Virus record (IMG/VR): IMGVR_UViG_3300021364_000040
Span: 1-46,768 of that record
Strand: one strand, 5' to 3'
Source of the DNA: a virus
DNA: 46,768 bases
Positions 32,051-40,578 of this stretch are shown here, one piece after another. The translations under genes and the position numbers were made by a program. Positions within the stretch are counted from its first letter, which is position 1, and every line of letters starts with the position of its first letter. Under the pieces are notes generated by a model, which did not search any database, had not been told where the DNA came from, and saw nothing but the letters and a program-made list of their open reading frames with translations.

Positions 32051-34374
32051 ATTCAGACATAAAAGTTTTAAAATCTGACGGGTCAAAAGTAGAAATCGAT
32101 TTAGATAAAATCCATAAAATGGTTCACAAAGCCTGTAAGAAGATTACAGGTGTATCAGAGTCATTGGTAGAAATGAACAGTGGTTTACAATTTTATGACG
32201 GAATCACAACAAAAGAAATTCAAAAGATACTTGTCAAAAGTGCAAGTGATTTGATATCATTAGAGTCACCAAATTATCAATTTGTTGCAGCTAGATTACT
32301 TCTATTTGCAATTCAAAAACAAGTCTTTAATACAAAGTGGAAGGATTCAGAAATCTATCCACCTCTTAAAGATATCATTGAGAGAAACATAGAATACGGA
32401 GTATATGACGATGACATATTGAAATGGTATAAGGAAGAAGAGTTAGAAACATTAGACAAATATATCAAACACTCACGTGACCTTACATTTACATATGCTG
32501 GATTACAACAAATAGTAGACAAATATCTAGTGCAAGATAGGTCAAGTGGATTGGTATATGAAACACCACAATTCATGTATATGTTAATTGCCATGACTTT
32601 ATTCAAAAAGTATGGTGGTGAACTAGGAGACAAAATAGAGTATGTCAAAAAATACTATGACGCAATCTCAACATTCAAAATCAATATCCCAACCCCTATC
32701 ATGGCTGGAGTTAGAACTCCTTTACGACAATTTGCATCGTGTGTCCTTGTCGATACAGACGACACTCTCGACAGTATCTTCTCAAGTGATATGGCGATTG
32801 GAAAATATGTTGCACAAAGAGCTGGTATCGGAATTAACGCAGGAAGAATACGAGGACTTGGTTCAAGAATTAGAGGAGGTGAAGTCCAACATACTGGAGT
32901 CATACCTTTCCTTAAGAAATTTGAATCAACTGTTAGATGTTGCACCCAAAATGGTGTCAGAGGAGGAAGTGCGACAGTCCATTTCCCAATATGGCACCAA
33001 GAAATAGAAGACATTCTAGTATTAAAGAATAACAAGGGAACAGAAGATAATAGAGTTCGTAAACTTGACTACTCAATACAATTAAGTGAACTCTTTTATC
33101 AACGTTTTCTAAAGAATGAAGACATTACATTATTCTCACCACACGAGGTGGAAGGATTGTATGATGCATTTGGAACACCCGAGTTTGACGAATTGTATAT
33201 AAAGTATGAGAATGCATATTCTATTCCAAAAACTAAAGTCAATGCAAGAGAACTATTCTCTAGTTTATTAAAAGAACGTGCAGAGACAGGTAGAATTTAT
33301 ATCATGAATATAGACCATAGTAATAGTCATAGTTCATTTAAAGATAAAGTGAACATGAGTAATCTATGTCAAGAGATAACATTACCTACAGACCCTATTC
33401 AACATATTGAAGGGAGTGGTGAGATTGCACTTTGTATTTTAAGTGCAATCAATGTTGGTATTGTTAAAGAAGAAGAGTTGGAATCTCTTTGTGATTTATC
33501 AGTGAGAGGACTTGAAGAACTGATAGATTTCCAAGAGTATCCAGTAAAAGCTGCAGAAATGTCAACCATTGCAAGACGTAGTCTTGGTATTGGTTATATA
33601 GGGCTGGCACATTACCTTGCAAAAAATAAGGTCAATTATAGTGACCCTCAAGCTTGGAAACTGGTTCATGACCTAACAGAGAGATTCCAATACTATCTTC
33701 TTAAATCGTCAAACAATCTTGCAAGAATCAATGGTGCATGTATAGATTTCAACAGAACAAAATATCATGACGGAATCTTACCTATTGATACATACAAGAA
33801 AGACGTAGACGAGTTGGTTCCAAATAAACTCAATATGGATTGGGAAAAACTCAGAAAAGATATCAAACAATATGGATTAAGACACTCAACATTGACTGCA
33901 CAAATGCCGTCAGAGAGTTCTAGTGTCGTTTCTAATGCAACGAATGGTATTGAACCACCACGTGACCACCTAAGTGTTAAGAAGAGTAAGAAAGGAACAC
34001 TTAAACAGGTAGTTCCACAATATTCTATATTGAAGAACTCTTATACATTACTATGGGATATGCCTGATAATACAGGATATATCAATGTAGTTGCAGTCAT
34101 GCAGAAGTTCTTTGACCAAGCAATCAGTGGAAACTGGTCTTACAATCCCGAGAATTATGAGAACGGAGAAGTTCCAGTATCAGTAATGGCAAGGGATTTA
34201 CTTAACACATATAAATACGGGTGGAAGACAAGTTATTATCAGAACACCATGGACGGGAAAACTGAAGACGTAATTACAGACCCTAATTCAGCGTCTAATG
34301 ATTACATACCACCTATGTTGGATTCAGTGAGTAGTGATGAAGGAGAAGAAGATTGTGAAGCATGTGCCATTTGA
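32047..34374 (+). CDS. nrdA: Class Ia ribonucleotide reductase large subunit
   Basis: A protein of 775 aa. An N-terminal ATP-cone (about 4-95: KVLKSDGSKVEIDLDKIHKMV) is followed by the catalytic barrel. Cys232 and Cys463 form the redox pair, and Asn439, Cys441 and Glu443 (NLCQE) form the active site. The tail CEACAI carries the shuttle cysteines. PSESSSVVSNATNGIEPP is the usual phosphate-binding stretch. It reduces NDPs to dNDPs with NrdB and uses glutaredoxin (gene at 37028). The presence of an ATP-cone suggests dATP feedback control. Confidence 0.97.
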   Translation: MNSDIKVLKSDGSKVEIDLDKIHKMVHKACKKITGVSESLVEMNSGLQFYDGITTKEIQKILVKSASDLISLESPNYQFVAARLLLFAIQKQVFNTKWKDSEIYPPLKDIIERNIEYGVYDDDILKWYKEEELETLDKYIKHSRDLTFTYAGLQQIVDKYLVQDRSSGLVYETPQFMYMLIAMTLFKKYGGELGDKIEYVKKYYDAISTFKINIPTPIMAGVRTPLRQFASCVLVDTDDTLDSIFSSDMAIGKYVAQRAGIGINAGRIRGLGSRIRGGEVQHTGVIPFLKKFESTVRCCTQNGVRGGSATVHFPIWHQEIEDILVLKNNKGTEDNRVRKLDYSIQLSELFYQRFLKNEDITLFSPHEVEGLYDAFGTPEFDELYIKYENAYSIPKTKVNARELFSSLLKERAETGRIYIMNIDHSNSHSSFKDKVNMSNLCQEITLPTDPIQHIEGSGEIALCILSAINVGIVKEEELESLCDLSVRGLEELIDFQEYPVKAAEMSTIARRSLGIGYIGLAHYLAKNKVNYSDPQAWKLVHDLTERFQYYLLKSSNNLARINGACIDFNRTKYHDGILPIDTYKKDVDELVPNKLNMDWEKLRKDIKQYGLRHSTLTAQMPSESSSVVSNATNGIEPPRDHLSVKKSKKGTLKQVVPQYSILKNSYTLLWDMPDNTGYINVVAVMQKFFDQAISGNWSYNPENYENGEVPVSVMARDLLNTYKYGWKTSYYQNTMDGKTEDVITDPNSASNDYIPPMLDSVSSDEGEEDCEACAI

Positions 34375-35320
34375 AGATAGAACTGTAGAATTAGTTATAG
34401 AAGAAGAGTCTAACGGAAAGATAAAAAAATATCCATGGAATACAAATAGACTTACTGCAGATTTTGTAAAAAATAGATATGTTGTATTGAGGGATTTCAT
34501 TCCTAAAGATATCATAAACATGACACTGGATACATGGAAAACTGCAGAACATAGAGAACATGTTCATGGTGCAATATTCAAACGTGAAACTAATGACATA
34601 ACATTTAATTCACCAAAAAATTCTATAGGAAAATCTGATGGTGCTTACTGTTCTCCATGGGGTGTTGCATTAAATAGATACCTATGTGATAAACTTAGAG
34701 GTGTTCTTGATATAGATATAAGGGAAACTTACTCTTACACTAGAAAATATGACAGAGGTGCATATCTATCTTCACATAGAGATAGACCTGCTTGTGAGAT
34801 ATCTACAACTGTTTGTTTAGATTATCAAACAGACGATGGTAAACCATGGGTGATATGGGTTGATAATTCTAAGAATTGGGTTGACCATGACGTGACCAAG
34901 ACAATGCAAGAGCAAACTCAAGGAATACCTAATAGACAAAGAAAGTCAATTCCAATATCATTAGAGGTTGGTGACGTATTAGTATATCAAGGGCCTAATG
35001 TTGCACACTGGAGAGATTATTTGATAGGTGATTATAGTTATCACATATTTTGTCATTTCTTTAATGCAGAGGGAATGTTTAGTAGACACCCTAAAAATAG
35101 GTGGCCAGGTGAGGACAAAAACTTAGAGCATGACCTTACAAAGTATCCTATGCCTTTAGAATATGACGGAAGATTATCAAGGTATCATACACAAGAGAAT
35201 GCACCTGATGAATTGAAGAATGGATACAAAGAATTTGTAGATTCATACGAATCATGTGAATATGCACCACGTAGTGAATTTGCAAATAATTACTTAACAT
35301 TTAAGGAAAAAGAAAAATGA
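34355..35320 (+). CDS. 2OG-Fe(II) oxygenase-like protein between nrdA and nrdB
   Basis: About 321 aa. GTG 34355 is preferred because AAGGAG lies about 10 nt upstream; ATG 34337 and GTG 34364 are alternatives. The core has SSHRDRPACEIS (H-x-D iron ligands), VLVYQGPNVAHWRDY (distal His) and a following arginine-containing segment (YHIFCHFF) consistent with a double-stranded beta-helix oxygenase. The substrate is unknown. It is inserted in the reductase operon, so nucleotide or DNA modification is possible, but this is inference. Confidence 0.65.
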   Translation: MKHVPFEDRTVELVIEEESNGKIKKYPWNTNRLTADFVKNRYVVLRDFIPKDIINMTLDTWKTAEHREHVHGAIFKRETNDITFNSPKNSIGKSDGAYCSPWGVALNRYLCDKLRGVLDIDIRETYSYTRKYDRGAYLSSHRDRPACEISTTVCLDYQTDDGKPWVIWVDNSKNWVDHDVTKTMQEQTQGIPNRQRKSIPISLEVGDVLVYQGPNVAHWRDYLIGDYSYHIFCHFFNAEGMFSRHPKNRWPGEDKNLEHDLTKYPMPLEYDGRLSRYHTQENAPDELKNGYKEFVDSYESCEYAPRSEFANNYLTFKEKEK

Positions 35321-36414
35321 CAGTTTTTAACAAAAATAAGATAGACTTCACTAAGAATAAAATGTTCTTTGGTGAAGAATTGAACACGCAAAGATTTGAC
35401 GAGTTCAAATATCCTATTTTTGATAAACTTACACAAACACAATTAGGTTTCTTTTGGAGACCCGAAGAAGTATCTCTTCAAAAAGATAGAAGTGATTATC
35501 AACAATTAACACAAGCACAAAAACATATATTTACCTCTAATTTGAGGTATCAAACCTTACTCGACTCAGTTCAAGGTAGAGCTCCGTCCATAGCATTCTT
35601 ACCTTTCGTGACTTTGCCTGAACTTGAGTCTTGTATTATCACTTGGGACTTTATGGAGACTATTCATAGTCGTTCATATACTCATATCATTAAGAATGTA
35701 TATGCAAACCCAAGTGATATCTTTGACACTATACTGGACGAAGAAGCAATCGTAAAACGTGCAGAAATGGTCACTCAAAAATATGACGAATTTATTGCAC
35801 TTGGTCGTAGAAGATTACTTGGTTTAAAAGTTGACGATTATGACCTTTATAAAGCATTATATCTTGCACTTATAAGTGTAAACATTTTAGAGGGAATCAG
35901 ATTCTTTGTATCCTTTGCATGTTCTTTTGGATTCGGAGAACTGAAACTTATGGAAGGAAGTGCAAAGATTATATCTTTCATTGCAAGGGACGAATCACAA
36001 CACCTTGCAATCTCACAACACATTCTTAAAGCATATAAGAATCAAGAGAACGATAAACTTATGAATAAAGTTATGAAGGATTGTGAACAGGAAGTGTATA
36101 AGTTATATGAGGACGCAGTTCAACAAGAGAAAGATTGGGCAGAGTTCTTATTTAAGGACGGGTCAATGATTGGACTAAGTGTTCCATTGTTGGGTCAATA
36201 TATAGAATTTATTGCAAACAAGAGATTACGTGCATTAGGATTAAACCCTATATACGATATCTCTAGTGCAAACAACCCTTTACCTTGGACACAACACTGG
36301 TTCAACAGTAGAGGACTTCAGAATGCACCACAAGAAACAGAGATTGAATCTTATGTGATTGGGGGTATTAAACAGGACGTGTCAGACGATACGTTTGCAG
36401 ACTTTAAATTATAG
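35317..36414 (+). CDS. nrdB: Class Ia ribonucleotide reductase small subunit
   Basis: A protein of 365 aa. The diiron and radical residues are in place: Asp83 (LLDSVQGR), Glu114 and His117 (METIHSRSYTH), Tyr121 as radical tyrosine, and the second-helix ligands around ILEGIRFFVSF and ARDESQHLA. The Phe/Leu-rich C-terminal end (TFADFKL) fits the NrdA-docking tail. It supplies the tyrosyl radical to NrdA. It overlaps the oxygenase gene by 4 nt. Confidence 0.97.
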   Translation: MTVFNKNKIDFTKNKMFFGEELNTQRFDEFKYPIFDKLTQTQLGFFWRPEEVSLQKDRSDYQQLTQAQKHIFTSNLRYQTLLDSVQGRAPSIAFLPFVTLPELESCIITWDFMETIHSRSYTHIIKNVYANPSDIFDTILDEEAIVKRAEMVTQKYDEFIALGRRRLLGLKVDDYDLYKALYLALISVNILEGIRFFVSFACSFGFGELKLMEGSAKIISFIARDESQHLAISQHILKAYKNQENDKLMNKVMKDCEQEVYKLYEDAVQQEKDWAEFLFKDGSMIGLSVPLLGQYIEFIANKRLRALGLNPIYDISSANNPLPWTQHWFNSRGLQNAPQETEIESYVIGGIKQDVSDDTFADFKL

Positions 36415-36423
36415 GAGTATATT

Positions 36424-36588
36424 ATGGAAATAGGACTATTATTTGCAATTGCAATATTATCACTTGCAGCGATATATGGTCTGTTAGTAAGAAACCTTGA
36501 GGGAACGAAAGGTATTACAAAACCATATAAAACAAAATCAGGCAGACTTAGAACTGCAAGAAAATCAAGGGAGAGACATTTAGTATGA
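36424..36588 (+). CDS. Small membrane protein with basic tail (54 aa)
   Basis: The ATG follows a TAGGAG site. One hydrophobic helix (IGLLFAIAILSLAAIYGLLV) is followed by a basic tail (KPYKTKSGRLRTARKSRERH). It overlaps the cytochrome gene in an ATGA. No family is recognised. It could be a partner of the membrane-anchored cytochrome next to it. Confidence 0.6.
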   Translation: MEIGLLFAIAILSLAAIYGLLVRNLEGTKGITKPYKTKSGRLRTARKSRERHLV

Positions 36589-37028
36589 AAGAATTAGGAA
36601 TGGCATTATTAGGAACATTTGCGATTGCATTGTTCTTTGGGTTTAAAGTATATCCCGATTTAGAATACACTGGTGTTGATGGTGGTCATTCATGCACGGG
36701 AGAGTGTTATGAAGAATATGTTGCAATCAATGGAACAGTGGTAGAGATTGAACAGAAAAAGAAAGAACTTGCAAACAAAGATGAGTTCTCTACAATTAGA
36801 AGTTTATGGGCTGGTTGTGCAGCCTGTCATGGTCAGAATGGTGAGGGAATGGCAGTATTTCCAGCACTTAAAGGTCAGACAAAGGATTATATTACAGATA
36901 GACTCTACGCATACAGAAATAAAGAGAATGTCGGTGCAATGTCCTCAACTATGTGGGCACAAGCTGGTATGTTAACTGATTCAGACATCGAAACAATCGG
37001 TGAATTTATACAAAAGGAGTTAAAATAA
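36585..37028 (+). CDS. Membrane-anchored class I cytochrome c
   Basis: A protein of 147 aa. An N-terminal uncleaved helix (about 5-22) is followed by a periplasmic linker with CTGEC (Cys37, Cys41) and a cytochrome c domain. The heme-binding motif is CAACH (Cys78, Cys81, His82); a Met in GAMSSTMWAQ (Met119 or Met123) would be the sixth ligand. TDSDIETIGEFIQ is the usual C-terminal helix. It would transfer electrons at the periplasmic face of the inner membrane, with host heme-attachment machinery. It lies between nrdB and glutaredoxin genes. Phage cytochromes are rare, so it is notable. Confidence 0.92.
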   Translation: MKELGMALLGTFAIALFFGFKVYPDLEYTGVDGGHSCTGECYEEYVAINGTVVEIEQKKKELANKDEFSTIRSLWAGCAACHGQNGEGMAVFPALKGQTKDYITDRLYAYRNKENVGAMSSTMWAQAGMLTDSDIETIGEFIQKELK

Positions 37029-37282
37029 TGGGTAAAGACGATACAGTAATTATTTACGGAAAAACACAATGTCCATATTGCGATAGAGCAAAGGCATTAT
37101 GTGAACAGAGAGAGTTCAACTACACTTATAAACAATTAGACGTAGATTTCACTGCAGAAGAAATGAAAGAAGAATTTCCTAATGCAAGAACTTTCCCTCA
37201 AATCATTTTTAATGGTGCAAAAATAGGTGGATATGATGCACTTGAATCTATTGTTGCACACCAAGATTCTCAAGGTGACTAG
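37028..37282 (+). CDS. grx: Glutaredoxin
   Basis: A protein of 84 aa with the CPYC redox motif (Cys15, Cys18), TFPQIIFNGAKIGGYDAL (cis-Pro and GG glutathione-binding segment). It reduces ribonucleotide reductase and other disulfides with glutathione. It follows the cytochrome gene with a one-base overlap. Confidence 0.95.
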   Translation: MGKDDTVIIYGKTQCPYCDRAKALCEQREFNYTYKQLDVDFTAEEMKEEFPNARTFPQIIFNGAKIGGYDALESIVAHQDSQGD

Positions 37283-37548
37283 TGAAAAAGTTTAGATTAT
37301 ATCTGAACCCACCACATAAACAATCAGTTCAAGATAGAAGGTGGGAACACTTATTTAAAAATATAGATAGAGAATTTCAAGAAGTCAGAACACTAGTTGC
37401 TGGATTAGATTTCTATCAACCTGAAGCAAAACACCCACTTCCGTATGCAACACTTGACGGAAAGAAAAAGAGTTTTGAGAATTTATACAAAACTATTATG
37501 GTGGATTCGGGTAAAACAGAGGACGATTATATCCCAAAGGAGGAATAA
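37282..37548 (+). CDS. Conserved hypothetical protein (88 aa)
   Basis: GTG start overlapping the glutaredoxin stop by one base. A basic N-terminus (KKFRLYLNPPHKQSVQDRRWEHLFKNIDREFQEVRTLVAGLDFY) and an acidic C-terminus. No family is recognised. It shares the A of its final stop with the start of the zinc-ribbon gene. Confidence 0.6.
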   Translation: MKKFRLYLNPPHKQSVQDRRWEHLFKNIDREFQEVRTLVAGLDFYQPEAKHPLPYATLDGKKKSFENLYKTIMVDSGKTEDDYIPKEE

Positions 37549-37712
37549 TGGAAGAAGAATTTGCATTTAGACTTTATTGTCAATCATGTAAATCAGAGTG
37601 TGAAGTGTATCATCATATGGATTCACACCAATATGAATTAGATTACTGTCCATTTTGTGGTGCAGAAATTGACGAAGACACAAGAGAAGAGATACACGAA
37701 GAGGAAGAATAG
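37548..37712 (+). CDS. Small zinc-ribbon protein (54 aa)
   Basis: It has YCQSCKSECEV and YCPFCGAEI, two CxxC pairs 22 residues apart, typical of a zinc ribbon. A very acidic tail follows (IDEDTREEIHEEEE). AAGGAGG lies upstream. The role is unknown, perhaps nucleic-acid or protein binding. Confidence 0.7.
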   Translation: MEEEFAFRLYCQSCKSECEVYHHMDSHQYELDYCPFCGAEIDEDTREEIHEEEE

Positions 37713-38023
37713 TGGAAATTTACTGCAAGGACAACAAAATGTTGAACAAGGCAATCAGTCTTGCAGAACAGTTGAATATTGCAGACGAACAGGGTGTCAC
37801 TGTATACATAAAAAAACTTCCACCCTCATTTAGCCAGAAGGGAATCATAGAATACCCTCGATATTTCAAAGAAGAAACCCATATTGATATCTATATCAAA
37901 TATGACTCAGAAAGATATGTGACACTTGCACACGAAATGGTGCATTTAAGACAAGTTATTACAGACGGAGTCTTAGACGAAAACGAAGCATATACCCTCG
38001 AAAAAACCCTAAAAATAGACTAA
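37712..38023 (+). CDS. Small zinc metallopeptidase-like protein (103 aa)
   Basis: GTG start overlapping the previous stop. LAHEMVHLRQ has the HExxH zinc motif (His74, Glu75, His78). A downstream Glu-containing helix (DENEAYTLEKTL) could provide the third ligand. This length fits phage SprT- or minigluzincin-like proteins. Substrate unknown; there is no signal peptide. Confidence 0.7.
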   Translation: MEIYCKDNKMLNKAISLAEQLNIADEQGVTVYIKKLPPSFSQKGIIEYPRYFKEETHIDIYIKYDSERYVTLAHEMVHLRQVITDGVLDENEAYTLEKTLKID

Positions 38024-38041
38024 AAATAAGTATCAAAAGGC

Positions 38042-38071
38042 TTGACAATGGGTGTCACTTTTTGGTATTAT
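38042..38071 (+). promoter_or_regulatory. Sigma70-like promoter in a small hairpin; leaderless
   Basis: TTGACA (38042-38047), 18 nt, TATTAT (38066-38071), with ATG at 38078, six bases later. TGACA (38043-38047) and TGTCA (38053-38057) form a 5-bp hairpin followed by CTTTTT, a weak terminator nested with the -35 box. Confidence 0.7.
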
Positions 38072-38077
38072 AACAGT

Positions 38078-38587
38078 ATGGAAATGAAAGAGAAAAACGT
38101 GAAAAGAATCTTCGTAGATATGGACGGAGTAGTTGCAGACTTCCTTGCTGGTTGTTCTGAAATGATGGGTAAACCATTGACCAGTGACGATGCTGGTCAC
38201 ACTGAGTATGACCTCAGAAAAGAAGAATTGACTAACAAGAGATTATTTGGAATGTTGCCTCCTATGGTTGATTATGCAGATTTGATTGGATATATCAAAC
38301 ACACTGGTCTTCCTTGGGAAATACTAACTGCAGCTGGAACAGTCAACAGAGAGTTGGTTGTTTATGACAAAAACAAGTGGGTTAGAAAGTATATTGACCC
38401 TACAGTTGTGGTCACTTGCACTTACAGTGGAAGTCAAAAGGGTGCATTTGCAAAAGAAGGATTTGTGTTGATTGACGATAGACCAAAGAACATTAAAGCG
38501 TGGGAAGACGCAGGTGGTATTGGTATTATCCACGAAAGTGCTGAAAAAACAATCAAGATTTTGAAAGAATTAAGAAACGGAGAATAA
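38078..38587 (+). CDS. HAD-family 5'(3')-nucleotidase-like phosphatase
   Basis: A protein of 169 aa. Motif I is FVDMDGVVADF (nucleophile Asp and general acid Asp), motif II is LTAAGT and motif IV is LIDDRPKN. The layout is close to 5'(3')-deoxyribonucleotidases. It may dephosphorylate nucleotides to balance pools. I chose ATG 38078, because an in-frame TTG at 38042 is the -35 box of the promoter itself. Confidence 0.82.
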   Translation: MEMKEKNVKRIFVDMDGVVADFLAGCSEMMGKPLTSDDAGHTEYDLRKEELTNKRLFGMLPPMVDYADLIGYIKHTGLPWEILTAAGTVNRELVVYDKNKWVRKYIDPTVVVTCTYSGSQKGAFAKEGFVLIDDRPKNIKAWEDAGGIGIIHESAEKTIKILKELRNGE

Positions 38588-38588
38588 T

Positions 38589-38975
38589 ATGGAATATGCT
38601 TATCAAATAACTACTCAGAATGTTGAGGAATATGGTGAAAACTTTTACAAGTATAAGGGTGGTTCCGTATACTATGTGAAGTTTGAGGTCACTCAAGAAA
38701 TCTTTGAGAAAGATGCATATGGTGAAGGAGTCCATGATTATTACAATTGTCCTTCATTAACTGAAGCTACTGCAACTGCATTAGTTATGCAACATGTCAA
38801 TAGGTGGAATGGACTCTATGGTTCATTTGACTATATCACTGGTTGTGAAACTATTCACCTTAGTGATATAGACGAAGACTCTACAGTTTACACTGTATCA
38901 GACTTGATTGCAGATATCGATAATTCAAGAGAAGCTCACTATGACAATAATGGTGAACTTGCAGTCACACCATAA
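38589..38975 (+). CDS. Hypothetical protein (128 aa)
   Basis: Tyr- and Asp-rich (YENFYKYKGGSVYYVKFEVTQEIFEKDAYGE, NRWNGLYGSFDYITGCETIHLSDIDEDSTVYTVSDLIADI). No motif or family is recognised. It shares one base with the following gene. Confidence 0.55.
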   Translation: MEYAYQITTQNVEEYGENFYKYKGGSVYYVKFEVTQEIFEKDAYGEGVHDYYNCPSLTEATATALVMQHVNRWNGLYGSFDYITGCETIHLSDIDEDSTVYTVSDLIADIDNSREAHYDNNGELAVTP

Positions 38976-39403
38976 TGGTAGACACCTACGAGATACAAAA
39001 CGTCTCATTTGGAGACTTGACCCAAGAAGCTATACATGATATCCTAAAAGACGGGAGACTTGCTTCACACTTCTTAGAACGTCAATTAGAGATATGGTAT
39101 CCACATTTAACTTTTGTGGACGGAAAAGGATATGACCATATTGACGAAGAAGGAAATCTATATGACCAAAAGTGTTTCACTAAAGGTGGACTTGCATTTG
39201 CACCTTCTAATATGATTGGTGGGAGTAGAAGTATCAATGAGGAAGTTGCAACAGAACACTGTAAAGACATAACCTATATTGCATGTGATATTATAGACTT
39301 CCCTACAGTTAGAGTAAAATTTGCAAAAGGTTCTGACCTTATGAAGGAATATAAGAACTTCAAAATACCAAAATCCCAAAGAGAGAATTTCTTCTCTAAA
39401 TAA
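38975..39403 (+). CDS. Hypothetical protein, possible PD-(D/E)xK nuclease fold (142 aa)
   Basis: It contains GYDHIDEEGNLYDQKCFTKGG, where Asp...D-x-K resembles the PD-(D/E)xK nuclease core, followed by NMIGGSRSI and YIACDIIDFPTVRVKFAKG. The pattern is suggestive only, since the D-Q-K replaces the more usual E-x-K. It has no partner methyltransferase nearby. Alternative: an unrelated alpha/beta protein. Confidence 0.5.
   Translation: MVDTYEIQNVSFGDLTQEAIHDILKDGRLASHFLERQLEIWYPHLTFVDGKGYDHIDEEGNLYDQKCFTKGGLAFAPSNMIGGSRSINEEVATEHCKDITYIACDIIDFPTVRVKFAKGSDLMKEYKNFKIPKSQRENFFSK
39396..39402 (+). promoter_or_regulatory. Possible late promoter core CTAAATA
   Basis: CTAAATA overlaps the Lys-stop end of the preceding gene, 18 nt before ATG 39421. 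A TATATA (39410-39415) lies five bases before the ATG and there is no ribosome site. Either could serve the next operon. Confidence 0.3.
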
Positions 39404-39420
39404 AACACCTATATATTATC

Positions 39421-39702
39421 ATGTTAAAGAAAATATGGAATTTTATCAAGGCTATCCCTTTTTACTCAGCAAAACTGGGTAAGTGGACTGTTGAAAAATT
39501 TAAACAATGGTTCACAACACGATATAAGGTCACTGTATCATTCAATTCAATATATGGAGATTCAGACGACAGAGTGTTTATTACAAGAAAAGTGTTAATT
39601 CAGAAAGAAAAGCACTTGAAATTTAGGGACGATGATGGTAAAATAATAGAATATAGAAGTTCGGGAGGACTGAACTATATAATCGAGGAGTATGACGGAT
39701 AA
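39421..39702 (+). CDS. Conserved phage protein (93 aa)
   Basis: A basic, aromatic N-terminus (KKIWNFIKAIPFYSAKLGKWTVEKFKQWFTTRYK) is followed by a beta-rich part (VSFNSIYGDSDDRVFITRKVL, EKHLKFRDDDGKIIEYRSSGGLNYIIEEYDG). I recall similar proteins as conserved in marine T4-type phages. The N-terminal amphipathic helix may bind membrane. It meets the spanin gene at one base. Confidence 0.65.
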   Translation: MLKKIWNFIKAIPFYSAKLGKWTVEKFKQWFTTRYKVTVSFNSIYGDSDDRVFITRKVLIQKEKHLKFRDDDGKIIEYRSSGGLNYIIEEYDG

Positions 39703-40085
39703 TGCAACAATTTTTTATAGCAATCATACTTGTTCTCGGACTTGCCTCTTGGTGGTTATATAACGAAAACCAAACACTCACTGCAAACAACTATAAATTA
39801 GAACTTGCAGTAGAGGAACAACAAAGAACCATGGAAGTCATGAAAGAACAATATGAAAGACAGGGTAAAGCCTTACAAAACATGAGTCGAAAAAATGCAG
39901 AGATAGAACAGGAAAAGGCTGAATATCTTGCAATCTTTAGTAGACATAATTTAGATTTACTTGCACTGAAAAAGCCAGGAATGATTGAACTCAGAATGAA
40001 TAATGCCTCAGAAGCAGTAATGGAGGGAATGGAAAATGACACAAAAGAACTTTTTAATCTTGACGTGCCTGACACTAGTGATTAG
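39702..40085 (+). CDS. Rz: i-spanin (Rz-like)
   Basis: A protein of 127 aa with an N-terminal signal anchor (FFIAIILVLGLASWWLY) and a periplasmic coiled coil (NYKLELAVEEQQRTMEVMKEQYERQGKAL onward). The next gene, overlapping it by 50 nt in another frame, is a lipoprotein. This overlapping pair is the classical two-component spanin layout that fuses inner and outer membranes at lysis. The sequence itself is not distinctive, so the call rests on architecture and context. Confidence 0.75.
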   Translation: MQQFFIAIILVLGLASWWLYNENQTLTANNYKLELAVEEQQRTMEVMKEQYERQGKALQNMSRKNAEIEQEKAEYLAIFSRHNLDLLALKKPGMIELRMNNASEAVMEGMENDTKELFNLDVPDTSD

Positions 40086-40578
40086 TGGTTGTTCTATATT
40101 AGGAACAAAGAAAGTAGAGGTTGTATCAAAACCTATTGAAATTGATATCATGCAACCAGCACTTCCTAGACCTTTAGAATTGACTGCACCTAAATGGTTT
40201 GTCGTATCTGAAGCAAAGATTGTTAATCCATGTAAAAAATCTATCTCATTCGAACCTAAAAGATATGATGAGAATGGTGTAGAAGAACTCAAACGACCAA
40301 AAGTATGTGAGTTAGATGAGAGGGAGAATCCCGACTGGCCAGAGGGATATACTTATTTTGACCAATTCTTAGACGAAATGAAACGAGTGAATAATGGTGA
40401 GATATTATTCGTTGCAACCACTATTGGTGACTACAAAGTCATGGCAGAGGATATGCAAGAACTCAAAAGATACATAAATCAACTTGGAGAAGTTGTAATA
40501 TATTATAGAAATGTGACCATGCCTAACGGAGATAAAGGAGTAGGTGTGGGTGTGAAAAAGAATGACAAAACCAATTAA
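40036..40578 (+). CDS. Rz1: o-spanin-like outer-membrane lipoprotein (Rz1-like)
   Basis: A protein of 180 aa with lipobox VISGC (Cys19) after a good signal. The mature N-terminus is Pro-rich (QPALPRPLELTAPKW), as in Rz1. It is longer than most Rz1 proteins, with a C-terminal extension (ATTIGDYKVMAEDMQELKRYINQLGEVVIYY) that resembles the Rz1-like family seen in T4-type marine phages. It begins inside the Rz-like gene. Confidence 0.75.
   Translation: MTQKNFLILTCLTLVISGCSILGTKKVEVVSKPIEIDIMQPALPRPLELTAPKWFVVSEAKIVNPCKKSISFEPKRYDENGVEELKRPKVCELDERENPDWPEGYTYFDQFLDEMKRVNNGEILFVATTIGDYKVMAEDMQELKRYINQLGEVVIYYRNVTMPNGDKGVGVGVKKNDKTN

Noticed and set aside
32642-33007. Alternative-frame ORF of 121 aa within nrdA
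   Set aside because: NrdA is conserved across this stretch, including Cys232; the other frame has no start signal.
38042-38077. TTG start for the HAD protein at 38042
   Set aside because: The TTG is part of the TTGACA -35 box; the transcript would start at the ATG at 38078. The same reasoning removes 44130-44165.
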